Shown here piece after piece: positions 23,534 through 30,620 of a stretch of 30,620 bases of DNA. This stretch comes from JANYGM01 sp043764015 (GTDB lineage: Bacteria > Bacteroidota > Bacteroidia > Cytophagales > Thermonemataceae). The translations under genes were made by a program, and so were the position numbers. The notes beneath the pieces were generated by a model. It did no database searches, was not told the DNA's origin, and worked only from the letters and a program-made list of their open reading frames with translations. Numbering within the stretch: position 1 is the first letter of the stretch; every line of letters begins with the position of its first letter. Location: NCBI GenBank assembly GCA_043764015.1, contig JAYUKY010000109.1, positions 1 through 30,620 of the forward strand. The letters are read 5' to 3'.

Positions 23534-24559
23534 ATGAGCAAAAAACTAATCCGTTTTGATTGGGCTATCAAAAAACTCTTACGCAATAAAGCTAATTTTG
23601 TTGTTTTGGAGGGCTTTTTGAGTGAGTTGTTATTTGAGGATATTCAAATAATGCGCATTTTGGAGAGTGAAAGCAATCAAGATGCAGAATTTGACAAATA
23701 CAATAGAGTAGATATTTTGACAGAAAATGCTCGTGGTGAGCTGATTATCATAGAGATACAAAATACTTATGAAATTGATTATTTTCAAAGAATTATTTAT
23801 GGTACATCCAAAACTATTGTAGAGCATATTGGTTTGGGGCAGGAATTTATAGATGTCAAAAAAGTTATTTCTATAAATATTGTTTATTTTGATTTGGGAC
23901 AAGGAAAAGATTATATCTACAAAGGTTCAACCAACTTTCAAGGCTTGCACACAAAGGATATTTTGCAACTCTCTAAACGTCAAAAAGAGAAATTTGATAA
24001 AGAAAACATTTCTGACCTTTTCCCAGAATATTACATCTTAAAAGTCAATAAATTCAATGATATTGCCAACGACAAGCTAGACCAATGGATATATTTCTTG
24101 AAAAATAGTGAAGTACAGGATAATTTTGAGGCAAAGGGACTTAAAGAAGCGAAAGATGTGCTAGACATTATGCGCCTAAACAAAGATGATACCTACAGTT
24201 ATAACCGTTATTTGGAGTTTTTGCACTATAAAGCTAGCGAAATAATGTCTTTGAAAGACCAAGCAGAAGAACTAAAAGAAATCCAAGAACGTGAAATCAC
24301 CATAAGAGTTGTAGCTGCGCTAACACAAAAAATTGCATCAGATATTACATCAGAAGTTACAGAAAAAGTAACATCAGAAGTTACAGAAAAAGTAACATCA
24401 GAGGTGACTGAAAAAGTAACATCAGAGGTGACTGAAAAAGTAGCGTCAGCAACTATGATAGAAGTAGCCAAAAATGCCCTTAAAAACGGGCTTTCTGACG
24501 AAATTATTATCCAAATTACTGGACTTAATATCTTAGAAATCAATAAATTACGCACTTAA
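23534..24559 (+). CDS. Rpn/PF12784-type PD-(D/E)XK nuclease with C-terminal repeats
   Basis: A 341-aa protein of the Rpn family (recombination-promoting nuclease / putative transposase, PF12784-like). The nuclease core lies at residues 1-190: RFDWAIKKLLRNKANFVVLEGFLSEL is the family's conserved start, and NRVDILTENARGELIIIEIQNT supplies Asp-60, Glu-74 and Gln-76, the PD-(D/E)XK variant D..ExQ. YFQRIIYGTSKTI follows as in other members. Such proteins cut DNA and are linked to RecA-independent recombination; a phage-defence role has been proposed for some. The C-terminal part (about 240-341) is a coiled-coil-like tail with four tandem copies of the octad TSEVTEKV, encoded by 24-bp tandem repeats. 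It sits within a tight run of same-strand genes (19-base gaps both sides). No other mobile-element features adjoin it apart from the MITE 1.3 kb upstream. Confidence 0.88.
   Translation: MSKKLIRFDWAIKKLLRNKANFVVLEGFLSELLFEDIQIMRILESESNQDAEFDKYNRVDILTENARGELIIIEIQNTYEIDYFQRIIYGTSKTIVEHIGLGQEFIDVKKVISINIVYFDLGQGKDYIYKGSTNFQGLHTKDILQLSKRQKEKFDKENISDLFPEYYILKVNKFNDIANDKLDQWIYFLKNSEVQDNFEAKGLKEAKDVLDIMRLNKDDTYSYNRYLEFLHYKASEIMSLKDQAEELKEIQEREITIRVVAALTQKIASDITSEVTEKVTSEVTEKVTSEVTEKVTSEVTEKVASATMIEVAKNALKNGLSDEIIIQITGLNILEINKLRT
24347..24442 (+). repeat. Four 24-bp tandem repeats in the nuclease gene
   Basis: Units start at 24347, 24371, 24395 and 24419, each encoding the octad TSEVTEKV. Units 1 and 2 are identical to each other; units 3 and 4 are also identical to each other and differ from the first pair at three positions (GAAGTTACAGA versus GAGGTGACTGA), all silent. 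A partial fifth unit follows. The copy number is likely to vary by slippage without breaking the frame. Confidence 0.85.
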
Positions 24560-24578
24560 AACCAACCCCACAAAACAA

Positions 24579-25283
24579 ATGAATTTAAAAGAGGCAAAAG
24601 TCCTGATTACAGGTGCAAGTTCTGGTATAGGACTGCAAACTGCTAAAATGCTCATTGCACAAGGTGCAAAAGTGGCTATATGCGCTCGTAAGGCGGAAAA
24701 ACTACATCAAGTAGCTAAAGAAATTGGGGCTTTTGGCATTGTTGCTGATGTAAGCAACGAAAATGATGTAAAAAATATGGTACAAGCCGTTATAAAAGAA
24801 TTTGGAGGCTTTAATGTACTGATAAATAATGCGGCTTTTGGACATTTTGCGCCACTTGTGGAGATTTCTACAGAGAAATTTAACGAACTTTTGGCTACAA
24901 ATATCACAGGCGCAATGATGGTAGGGCGTGAGAGTGCTAAACATTTCATTGAAAATAATGCTGGAAATATCGTTAATATATCTTCTACAGCAGGAAATGC
25001 AGGTTTTGCTAGCGGAACTACTTATGTGGCAACCAAATTTGCGCTAAAAGGAATGACAGAATGTTGGCGTGCAGAGCTTCGTAAGCATAATATACGTGTG
25101 ATGCTCGTAAACCCAAGCGAGGTGCAAACCAACTTTTTACCTAATTCTGGAAGAGATGCACGCCCTGAAAATCCAACAAAACTAGATTCTGAAGAGATTG
25201 CACACGTTATCTTGGCTATGCTAGAAATGCGTGATAGAGGTTTTATTACGGAAGCTACAGTTTTTGCCACAAATCCGCAATAA
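24579..25283 (+). CDS. Short-chain dehydrogenase/reductase (SDR)
   Basis: A 234-aa classical SDR of the cytoplasm. The Rossmann cofactor site is TGASSGIG at 11-18. The structural NNAAFG is at 83-88, catalytic Ser at 135/136 (NISSTAG), and the catalytic YxxxK pair is Tyr-149/Lys-153 (TYVATK). An Arg at 37 (CARKAE) suggests NADP(H) preference. The length is normal, though the C-terminal substrate loop is short. It probably reduces a 3-oxoacyl or other carbonyl substrate; the exact one cannot be told. It begins 19 bases after the nuclease stop and ends before a strong bidirectional terminator (25349-25392). Confidence 0.9.
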   Translation: MNLKEAKVLITGASSGIGLQTAKMLIAQGAKVAICARKAEKLHQVAKEIGAFGIVADVSNENDVKNMVQAVIKEFGGFNVLINNAAFGHFAPLVEISTEKFNELLATNITGAMMVGRESAKHFIENNAGNIVNISSTAGNAGFASGTTYVATKFALKGMTECWRAELRKHNIRVMLVNPSEVQTNFLPNSGRDARPENPTKLDSEEIAHVILAMLEMRDRGFITEATVFATNPQ

Positions 25284-25295
25284 GGAATAAGTAAG

Positions 25296-25417
25296 AAATA
25301 CGAGGGACGAAGTACGAATTTACAGCTTTATCTTTCATATTTAACACTAAAAAAAGTCCTACAAAAGAGTTTTCTTTTGTAGGACTTTTTTTATTCGTAC
25401 TTCATACCTCGTATTTC
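25296..25417. repeat. Inverted repeat pair (25 bp) around the terminator
   Basis: 25296-25320 (GAAATACGAGGGACGAAGTA onward) is the reverse complement of 25393-25417 with three mismatches. The two arms flank the 25349-25392 terminator hairpin, giving a nested structure. The same TTCGTACCTC words occur at 13564-13588. Confidence 0.6.
25349..25392. terminator. Bidirectional terminator between convergent genes
   Basis: Perfect 20-bp arms (AAAAAAAGTCCTACAAAAGA and complement) with a 4-base loop. The A-run on one side and T-run on the other give a T-tail in both directions. It lies between the SDR gene (plus) and the unknown exported protein (minus). Confidence 0.9.
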
Positions 25418-25431
25418 GTACCTCAAAACAA

Positions 25432-26190
25432 TTATTTGCCCGTTTCTGCTGCAGTTTCTTTTGATGAAGTCTTGATGCTTTCATCTTTCAACTCACGCAT
25501 ATCATCAGCACTTGTGAAAGTACCATTGCTTGCAAGTATAAAATTATTTTCTTTTGTAAGTTTTGAACCAGTCATTTTGTTGTTTTCTGTTCCAAAATCA
25601 GCTAAACTTTTTTCATAAGTATATTCATAGTTTCTTGTGCTGATAGATAAATCTTTATTGATAGTTGCAGTCATATAACTGTATCCACCGCCAAGACTAG
25701 CTACATTTTCTTCATTGATAAGTTTACCTTCTTTATCAAAAGTAGCAATAACCATACTTACGTGAGCTTCTTCTGTGCTGTATTCGTAAGTTGTTGAGTT
25801 TGCGTAAAGAACGGCAACAAAATCTTTTCCTTCTTTGATTTTAGCAACTGCCACACCACGTCCTTGCATTGGCATACGTCCAAAATTCTTTTCTGCCAAA
25901 GTTGGCAAAAAGTCTGCGTAAGTATCAGCAATAATAATGTCGTTAGAAAGCGTTTTATTACTCATTTGATACGTTTTCATCATATTAGGGTTGATTGCCA
26001 AAGGCATTTTCTGCTTAGGAAACTTCGCTAAAAACTCTTTGAAACGCTTATCTTTTGTTTCAAGAGTAGTGTTTGTTGCACTCGCATTTGCAACTGTCGT
26101 GTTAGTGTCTGCTTTACGTGTAGTAAAAGCTGCCAATGCGCCCAAAGAGGCTACAATAGCAATAATGAATGTGAATTTGATAGCTTTCAT
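25432..26190 (-). CDS. Exported protein of unknown function
   Basis: A 252-aa protein with a signal peptide or anchor (MKAIKFTFIIAIVASLGALAAF). A Thr/Asn/Ala-rich linker follows (residues about 27-45), then a beta-rich domain: VAVAKIKEGKDFVAVLYANS, TEEAHVSMVIATFDKEGKLINEE, GGGYSYMTATINKDLSISTRNYEYTYE. The tail is rich in Ser, Lys and Glu. No family is recognised. The repeated pattern of updates with INKDLSIST looks like other small secreted or periplasmic Bacteroidota proteins of unknown function. It is monocistronic: convergent with the SDR gene, divergent from the acyltransferase gene. No lesion. Confidence 0.75.
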   Translation of the reverse strand: MKAIKFTFIIAIVASLGALAAFTTRKADTNTTVANASATNTTLETKDKRFKEFLAKFPKQKMPLAINPNMMKTYQMSNKTLSNDIIIADTYADFLPTLAEKNFGRMPMQGRGVAVAKIKEGKDFVAVLYANSTTYEYSTEEAHVSMVIATFDKEGKLINEENVASLGGGYSYMTATINKDLSISTRNYEYTYEKSLADFGTENNKMTGSKLTKENNFILASNGTFTSADDMRELKDESIKTSSKETAAETGK

Positions 26191-26304
26191 TGTACTGTTT
26201 TTTAGAGTTTGGTTGTTTTGAATGTATTAGATAATATCTTAATTATATACTACATTCAACTAAAACAAATATCATACAACTTTTGCATATTTCCTAATAA
26301 AAGT

Positions 26305-26359
26305 GAAAATATTTTTGAAATATTTTTGAAATATTTTTGAAATATTTTTGAAATATTTT
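26305..26359. repeat. Five 11-bp tandem A/T repeats
   Basis: Units GAAATATTTTT repeat with an 11-base period (starts at 26305, 26317, 26328, 26339, 26350; the first is one base longer, the last one base shorter). A/T-tracts repeated at close to one helical turn tend to bend DNA. They lie between the two divergent genes, about 110 bases upstream of the plus-strand promoter box. Confidence 0.75.
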
Positions 26360-26469
26360 GTTTATATAGTAATTTTCATATATAAAATTGTATAAACCAT
26401 TGATAATAAGTTTATTATATCTTAATGTTTAATACAAAAGTAAGTATTTGAAAATATTAAGTGCTAAGA

Positions 26470-26500
26470 TTTAGTATTTTAGCAATAATAGTTATCTTTG
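26470..26500 (+). promoter_or_regulatory. Promoter for the acyltransferase gene
   Basis: TTTA (26470-26473), 19 bases, TATCTTTG (26493-26500). The -7 box is a full match; the -33 is off by one base. Transcription from near 26507 would leave a 70-base leader and excludes the upstream GTG start at 26461. Confidence 0.55.
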
Positions 26501-26577
26501 TGTGCAAACACGCCTCATTTATCTTTTACCTATCTTTTACCCTCATATTTCACCCTTCAAACCTCACACTTCAAAAA

Positions 26578-27996
26578 ATGATTTATAATTTTTTCAAATT
26601 TATTCTTAGTATTGGTTTAAGCGTATTTTTTAGGCGTATTTTGATACATAATAAACACCTTTTACGTACTGATGCGCCACTTTTGATTGTGGCTAATCAC
26701 CCAAATACTTTTATGGATCCAATGCTAATTGCACATCTTCTCAACCAACAAGTGTATTTTTTGGCAAATGGAGGCGTTTTTAATAAGATTACAAAAATTC
26801 TTTTTAGACAACTTAATATGGTACCTATTTACCGCAAAGCTGATGCTAGCACAAATGTAGGCGTAGATATGCGTGAACAAAACAACAAAGCATTTTCTAC
26901 TTGCTACGAATATCTAGGTAAAAAACGTACTATTTTGATTTTTCCAGAGGGAAGTAGCATCATAGAAAGGCGTTTAAGAGAGCTAAAAACAGGTACGGCA
27001 CGTATTGCATTGGGTGCAGAATTTGAAAATAATTTTGAACTAAATTTGCAGATTTTGCCTATTGGCGTTAATTACTCTGATGCTACACGTTTTAGAAGTG
27101 AAGTTTTTATCAATATTGGTGAGCCAATTAGTCTAAAAGATTTCAAGGAAAAGTACAATCCTGAAACTGCAGAAATAACAGAAAATAATGTTAATAATAC
27201 TGGAAATTCTTCTCAAAAATCTAATCCTGTTAAAGAATTAACAGAGAAAATAGAAGAAAAATTATTAGAACTAATGATTGTTACAGATGATGAAGTAGAA
27301 GATAAATTTATCCAAAACATTGAAAAAATTTATAAAAACCGCCTTTTTGAAGACGAAAATATTTCTTTAGATGCAAAAATAAAAGATTTTGAACTTACCA
27401 AACATATTGTAAAAGCCGCTAAATATTTTGAAGCAACAAATCCAAAAGTTTTGGATAATTTCAAAATAAAATTAGATAGTTATCTTGGAAATCTCCAAAA
27501 ATTGAAGATTTCTGATGCAGTTTTTAGTCAGTCCAAAAAGAATAAAAACATATTGGTTTCCAGTTTGCTCTCTATGTTGTTTATGACGCTTTGTTTTCCA
27601 TTGTTTGTCTTTGGTTTTCTGAATAATTATTTGCCCTATAAGCTCCCAAGCCTGATTTCACGCAAAATAACAGATGACGAAACTTTTTTCGCTCCTATTA
27701 TGCTTGCAAGCGGAATAGTTACTTTTATTAGTTATTATTGCGTGGTTTTGTGGGCAGTAGAGACGTTTTGGTTACATAATTTTTTGTGGTTGGCAGGTTA
27801 TTTTATGTTGATGGTTTTGAGTGGCTTTTTTGCCTTATTTTATACTGCTTTCTTTGAAAATGTGAAAGAAAATTGGCAATTTATCTCTATTTTTTATAAG
27901 AAAAACACACTTATAAGCACGCTTGTAGCACAACGCAAAGAGATTTTTAGTTTCTTAGAAAATGCAAAAAAAGAATATATTTTGAGTGTGGAGTAA
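26578..27996 (+). CDS. PlsC-type glycerol-phosphate/lysophosphatidate acyltransferase with membrane tail
   Basis: A 472-aa protein from ATG 26578; an open frame extends to 26461, but the promoter lies inside that part. The PlsC domain (about 30-230) has NHPNTFMD (His-41, Asp-47; the spacing is HX5D, one longer than the usual HX4D) and FPEGSS at 122-127, the acyl-acceptor site. It should acylate glycerol-3-phosphate or a lyso-lipid at the inner membrane. A Glu/Lys-rich linker of about 150 residues follows, then four or so hydrophobic segments (about 320-430: FMTLCFPLFVFGFLNNYL, ASGIVTFISYYCVVLWAVE). HX5D and the long membrane tail resemble the Gpt2/Sct1-like branch rather than short bacterial PlsC. 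Followed by a perfect hairpin, then the Ppx-like gene on the same strand. Confidence 0.87.
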   Translation: MIYNFFKFILSIGLSVFFRRILIHNKHLLRTDAPLLIVANHPNTFMDPMLIAHLLNQQVYFLANGGVFNKITKILFRQLNMVPIYRKADASTNVGVDMREQNNKAFSTCYEYLGKKRTILIFPEGSSIIERRLRELKTGTARIALGAEFENNFELNLQILPIGVNYSDATRFRSEVFINIGEPISLKDFKEKYNPETAEITENNVNNTGNSSQKSNPVKELTEKIEEKLLELMIVTDDEVEDKFIQNIEKIYKNRLFEDENISLDAKIKDFELTKHIVKAAKYFEATNPKVLDNFKIKLDSYLGNLQKLKISDAVFSQSKKNKNILVSSLLSMLFMTLCFPLFVFGFLNNYLPYKLPSLISRKITDDETFFAPIMLASGIVTFISYYCVVLWAVETFWLHNFLWLAGYFMLMVLSGFFALFYTAFFENVKENWQFISIFYKKNTLISTLVAQRKEIFSFLENAKKEYILSVE

Positions 27997-28000
27997 AAAC

Positions 28001-28033
28001 AACTTTTGGAGGGTTTAAAACCCTCCAAAAGTT
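28001..28033. terminator. Perfect hairpin after the acyltransferase gene
   Basis: 16-bp arms (AACTTTTGGAGGGTTT and complement) around a single base. It begins 5 bases past the stop codon. No T-run follows, so it may be a weak terminator, an mRNA-end stabiliser or one of the dispersed palindromes. It lies 54 bases before the Ppx-like start. Confidence 0.6.
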
Positions 28034-28086
28034 AAAATAATAACAATTAAATAAAACTATTTTAATAAAATTATTAACTAAAAATT

Positions 28087-28998
28087 ATGAAATTAGCTGC
28101 TGTTGATGTGGGTTCTAATGCTGCTCGTTTGCAGATTTGCCGAGTGATTACTAAAAGAAGTGGCATTGATTTCAAACTTTTGGAAACTATCCGCTTTCCT
28201 TTGCGTTTGGGAGAAGATGTGTTCAAAGATAAATATATCAGCCCGCAAAAAGAGCAAAATATAATGAAATTTTTTGGGGTGTGCAAGCTCCTAATGGAAC
28301 TTCACGAAGTTGATGATTATATGATGTGCGCCACTTCTGCTATGCGTGACGCCACAAACGGCACAGAAATAGTCCATAAAATCAAGCAAGAATTTGGCTT
28401 GATTTTGACTATTATCTCAGGAAACCAAGAGAGTGAATATGTCAATAAAGCTATTTTGCGCAATATGGACGACAAAAACTACCTAAATATTGATGTAGGA
28501 GGCGGAAGTACCGAAATTAGTCTATTTTGCGAAAGAGAACTAATTATTTCTAAATCTTTTGAAATTGGTTCTGTGCGACTTTTGCAAAATGCTGTAGATA
28601 AATCCGTTTGGAAAGAAATGCAAGAATGGGTAGAAAACCATATTGAAGGAGTTTTACCAAAGCTTACTGGCATTGGTATTGGCGGAAATATCAACAAAAT
28701 TGCGGCTATGGTCAAGGGAAAAGATAAAAAAATTATCACAGTAAAAGACATTGAAGATGTCCAAAAACAGCTAGAAGGTACTTCTTTGGAATACCGCATC
28801 AATGAACTTGCCCTAAATCCTGACCGTGCAGACGTAATTTTACCTGCCTCCAACGTCTATCTTTCCATAATGAAATGGGCAAAAATCAAAGAAATGATAA
28901 CGCCTGGCGTAGGTTTAAAAGAAGGCATTATTGAGATGCTCATAGAAAAACATCAGGTAGAAGTAAGCGGTTTGCGTGGTTTGGCGTATAGTGAATAG
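28087..28998 (+). CDS. Ppx/GppA-family phosphatase (exopolyphosphatase-like)
   Basis: A 303-aa member of the Ppx/GppA family (actin-like ASKHA fold) that hydrolyses polyphosphate or pppGpp in the cytoplasm. The first phosphate-binding loop is AAVDVGSNAARLQI (residues 4-17), and CATSAMRDA at 81-89 and SGNQESEYV at 111-119 are family blocks. The second phosphate loop is NIDVGGGSTEISLF (134-147). GIGIGGNINKIA follows at about 198-209. It has the two-domain N-terminal module only, about 300 aa, lacking the C-terminal HD-like domain of long Ppx proteins, as is common in this phylum. Whether polyphosphate or pppGpp is the substrate cannot be told. It converges with the ABC permease gene, separated by a large inverted repeat. 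Confidence 0.92.
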   Translation: MKLAAVDVGSNAARLQICRVITKRSGIDFKLLETIRFPLRLGEDVFKDKYISPQKEQNIMKFFGVCKLLMELHEVDDYMMCATSAMRDATNGTEIVHKIKQEFGLILTIISGNQESEYVNKAILRNMDDKNYLNIDVGGGSTEISLFCERELIISKSFEIGSVRLLQNAVDKSVWKEMQEWVENHIEGVLPKLTGIGIGGNINKIAAMVKGKDKKIITVKDIEDVQKQLEGTSLEYRINELALNPDRADVILPASNVYLSIMKWAKIKEMITPGVGLKEGIIEMLIEKHQVEVSGLRGLAYSE

Positions 28999-29063
28999 TG
29001 TTTAGTGAAATAGTGAGTAGTGAAATACATTGTACTTCACTACTCACTGTTTCACTAAACACT
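28997..29063. terminator. 28-bp inverted repeat spanning two convergent stop codons
   Basis: Arms 28997-29024 and 29036-29063 pair at 27 of 28 positions with an 11-base loop. The left arm overlaps the Ppx-like stop codon and the right arm reaches the first base of the permease stop codon. Made of repeated AGTGA/AGTGTTTAGTGAA words. Probably a bidirectional terminator, though without T-runs. Confidence 0.6.
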
Positions 29064-30310
29064 TATTTTGCACGTATAGCTTCCACAGGATCCATACGTG
29101 AGGCAATATAAGCAGGAATAATACCTGAAAGCATACCCACAACGCTAGAAATAGCAAGTCCAGTAATAATGTTGCTTGTTGAAAGCAAAAGTTCCAGACT
29201 ATCTTGCGGAATAATAGTAATCAGATAAACCAAAAACAAACCCACAATTCCACCCAAAACACTCAAAAAAACCGCCTCAAACAAAAATTGAAACAGAATA
29301 AAATAATTTTTTGCGCCCAAAGATTTTTGTATTCCAATGATATTGGTACGTTCTTTTACAGAAACAAACATAATGTTAGCAATCCCAAAAGCTCCCACCA
29401 AAATAGAAAGTCCTCCAATAATGCCCCCAGCGACATTTAAGACTCCAAAAATAGCCCCAACTTGGTTAGCAATCATTTCTGGGCGGTTAAGTGCAAAAGA
29501 GTCTTCATCACGTGGTTTTAGGCTACGTTTGGCACGCATCAAAGCCCGTAATTCATCTTCTAAAGCTGTCAGATTGGCATCATTTTCATATCCTTTAAGA
29601 GAAATTGTAGGCTCTGATGCGTTTTTACCAACTTTATAAATTTTGCTAAAATAACCATAAGGAATAAGACATTCTACATCTTTGCTATTGCCGCCCAAAA
29701 AACTTTCTCCTTCTCGTTTCATTACTCCTATTACGTTCATTTTCAAGCCTTTTACACTAATAACACCACCTATGGCGTTTCCTCGTGGAAACAAGTCTTT
29801 AGCAATTTGGTCGCCAATAATAGCTACATTTTGTGACCTATCAGACTCCTGAACAGAAAAATAACGCCCTTGCGCTAACAAAACATCACTTACTTTTTCG
29901 TAACTATGCGACACGCCAGATACATCTGTTCCTGCCATACTTAAATTACCTGCTTTAAGCGTAACATTACTTTTATCTACCATAATAGCTACTGCGGAGG
30001 CATTGGTAGCTTTTTTTTCAAGAAAACGGAACTCTTCCAAATCAGGTATTGGACGGTTCATATATTTCCACCAAGGGTAATCTGGTCCAAAACTCCAAGG
30101 CCATTTTTGAACATAAAGCACTTTATCACCCAGAAAATTAAGGCTTTGTTTAATGCTTCTTTCCAAAGAATCCACAATAGTATAAACAGCAATAATAGAA
30201 AAAATACCTACTGTTACGCCCAAAAGCGACAATGCAGTACGCAATACATTGGCACGCAATGCTTGCCAAGCAAAATTAAAACTTTCAAAAATAAGACGGA
30301 AAAATATCAT
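29063..30310 (-). CDS. MacB-type ABC transporter permease
   Basis: A 415-aa inner-membrane protein of the MacB/FtsX permease type. The start at 30310 was chosen because the 57 residues upstream in the open frame are low-complexity and AT-driven. An N-terminal membrane segment (about 27-46: ALSLLGVTVGIFSIIAVYTI) leads into a periplasmic MacB-like domain (about 47-285; DVSGVSHSYEKVSDVLLAQGRYF, NVAIIGDQIAKDLFPRGNAIG). Three more membrane segments form the FtsX domain (about 295-410), with VKERTNIIGIQKSLGAKNY, the coupling loop, and ASRMDPVEAIRAK at the end. It would work with an ATPase subunit, often encoded beside it, which is not in this window; it may lie beyond the right edge. Such permeases act in lipoprotein, peptide or antibiotic-efflux transport. 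Convergent with the Ppx-like gene. Confidence 0.9.
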   Translation of the reverse strand: MIFFRLIFESFNFAWQALRANVLRTALSLLGVTVGIFSIIAVYTIVDSLERSIKQSLNFLGDKVLYVQKWPWSFGPDYPWWKYMNRPIPDLEEFRFLEKKATNASAVAIMVDKSNVTLKAGNLSMAGTDVSGVSHSYEKVSDVLLAQGRYFSVQESDRSQNVAIIGDQIAKDLFPRGNAIGGVISVKGLKMNVIGVMKREGESFLGGNSKDVECLIPYGYFSKIYKVGKNASEPTISLKGYENDANLTALEDELRALMRAKRSLKPRDEDSFALNRPEMIANQVGAIFGVLNVAGGIIGGLSILVGAFGIANIMFVSVKERTNIIGIQKSLGAKNYFILFQFLFEAVFLSVLGGIVGLFLVYLITIIPQDSLELLLSTSNIITGLAISSVVGMLSGIIPAYIASRMDPVEAIRAK

Positions 30311-30500
30311 TTTAATTGTGAATTTTAAATTGTGAATTGTGAATAAATACAAGCTATTGTATGTATTTATTAATTTCAAATCAAACGAAATTTTAGTTAA
30401 AATAGTATTTTTTAAAGAAAAATACAAAAAAACTCTTAATTTTGTGTGAGTAACGTGTTGCAAATAAGTTCCTAATTTCAAAAAACTGATTTTTAGGCTA

Positions 30501-30575
30501 CGGTGGCGTGAACGCCACCGCTATACATAAAACCATTTTTGCCTTTGATATAAAGAGGTGGCGTTTACGCCACCT
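30501..30575. repeat. Pair of GGTGGC palindromes
   Basis: Two related palindromes, 30501-30520 (CGGTGGCGT arms) and 30556-30575 (AGGTGGCGTTTACGCCACCT), 35 bases apart. The second has the same GTTTAC core as 6286-6311. No gene is seen between 30311 and the window end. They lie about 190 bases upstream of the permease start. Confidence 0.65.
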
Positions 30576-30620
30576 AGAATAAAAAATAAAACTAGGAGTT
30601 TATTTACAATGTATTACTTA

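Larger units (their letters stand above)
26191..26577. other. 387-base divergent intergenic region
   Basis: Holds the upstream regions of two divergent genes: AT-rich sequence, the 11-bp tandem repeats (26305-26359) and a plus-strand promoter (26470-26500). The segment from about 26510 (TTATCTTTTACCTATCTTTTACC and similar C/T-rich words) is the predicted leader of the acyltransferase gene. No gene seen; an ORF starting with GTG at 26461 is explained as an upstream extension. Confidence 0.65.

Noticed and set aside
24347..24442. Tandem repeats considered as a CRISPR array
   Set aside because: Units are directly adjacent with no spacers, are 24 bases and code in frame for an octad repeat.
24226..24555. 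Minus-strand 109-aa frame with repeated SDVTFSVT
   Set aside because: It is the antisense shadow of the 24-bp repeats in the nuclease gene.
26461..26577. GTG start adding 39 residues to the acyltransferase
   Set aside because: The -7 box at 26493-26500 places the transcript start downstream of the GTG, and the added residues are not family-like.
30311..30481. 57-residue N-terminal extension of the MacB-type permease
   Set aside because: AT-driven composition, no family match; the start at 30310 puts the first membrane segment at the usual place.

Overview
The window looks like a chromosome segment of an AT-rich Bacteroidota bacterium, most likely of the Cytophagales. Three things point there: a C-terminal type IX secretion (T9SS) sorting domain on a secreted nuclease, many signal peptides of the Bacteroidota type, and promoters that fit the Bacteroidota pattern (TTTG/TTG, about 19 bp, TAnnTTTG) with no clear Shine-Dalgarno sequences. 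The genus cannot be fixed from the sequence; a Bernardetia/Flexibacter-like organism is a guess.

Layout. 1-1.8 kb is a decaying accessory patch: a truncated, frameshifted ISAzo13-family transposase converges on a DinD-like gene broken by an in-frame TAG and a 3' frameshift. 1.8-4.4 kb (minus) is a large secreted zinc metalloprotease. 4.4-4.9 kb holds a good promoter followed by a MITE-like palindromic element in the predicted leader of the next operon. 4.9-9.8 kb (plus) has an HlyD-type adaptor, a TolC-type outer-membrane channel, a lipoprotein and a probable outer-membrane barrel; no ABC ATPase partner is in view. 9.8-10.2 kb has two tiny minus-strand ORFs, the first without a start codon. 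10.3-15.5 kb (minus) carries a T9SS-exported endonuclease I, ribD and an M1-family peptidase. 15.7-20.6 kb (plus) is a tight pair, a TonB-dependent receptor and a TPR/SpoIIE-type PP2C phosphatase. 20.8-25.3 kb (plus) has an MFS transporter, a MITE with near-perfect inverted ends and a target duplication, then a closely spaced trio: an EreA/ChaN/TIKI-like secreted protein, a PD-(D/E)XK (Rpn/PF12784) nuclease with 24-bp tandem repeats, and an SDR oxidoreductase. 25.4-26.2 kb (minus) is an unknown exported protein. 26.2-26.6 kb holds 11-bp phased A/T repeats and a promoter. 26.6-29.0 kb (plus) has a PlsC-type acyltransferase and a Ppx/GppA phosphatase. 29.1-30.3 kb (minus) is a MacB-type ABC permease, with paired palindromes upstream.

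Most genes are envelope or secretion functions (proteases, nuclease, adaptor and channel, receptor, permease) plus a few housekeeping enzymes (RibD, Ppx, PlsC). The least explained material is intergenic: a family of MITE-like elements with conserved ends (TGTAAAA.TTCCGTTGCAA) and variable palindromic cores, and several doublets of similar palindromes separated by 35-65 bases. No rRNA, tRNA or CRISPR array was seen. Nothing here is clearly a new multi-gene system; the MITE/palindrome family is the best candidate for something undescribed.
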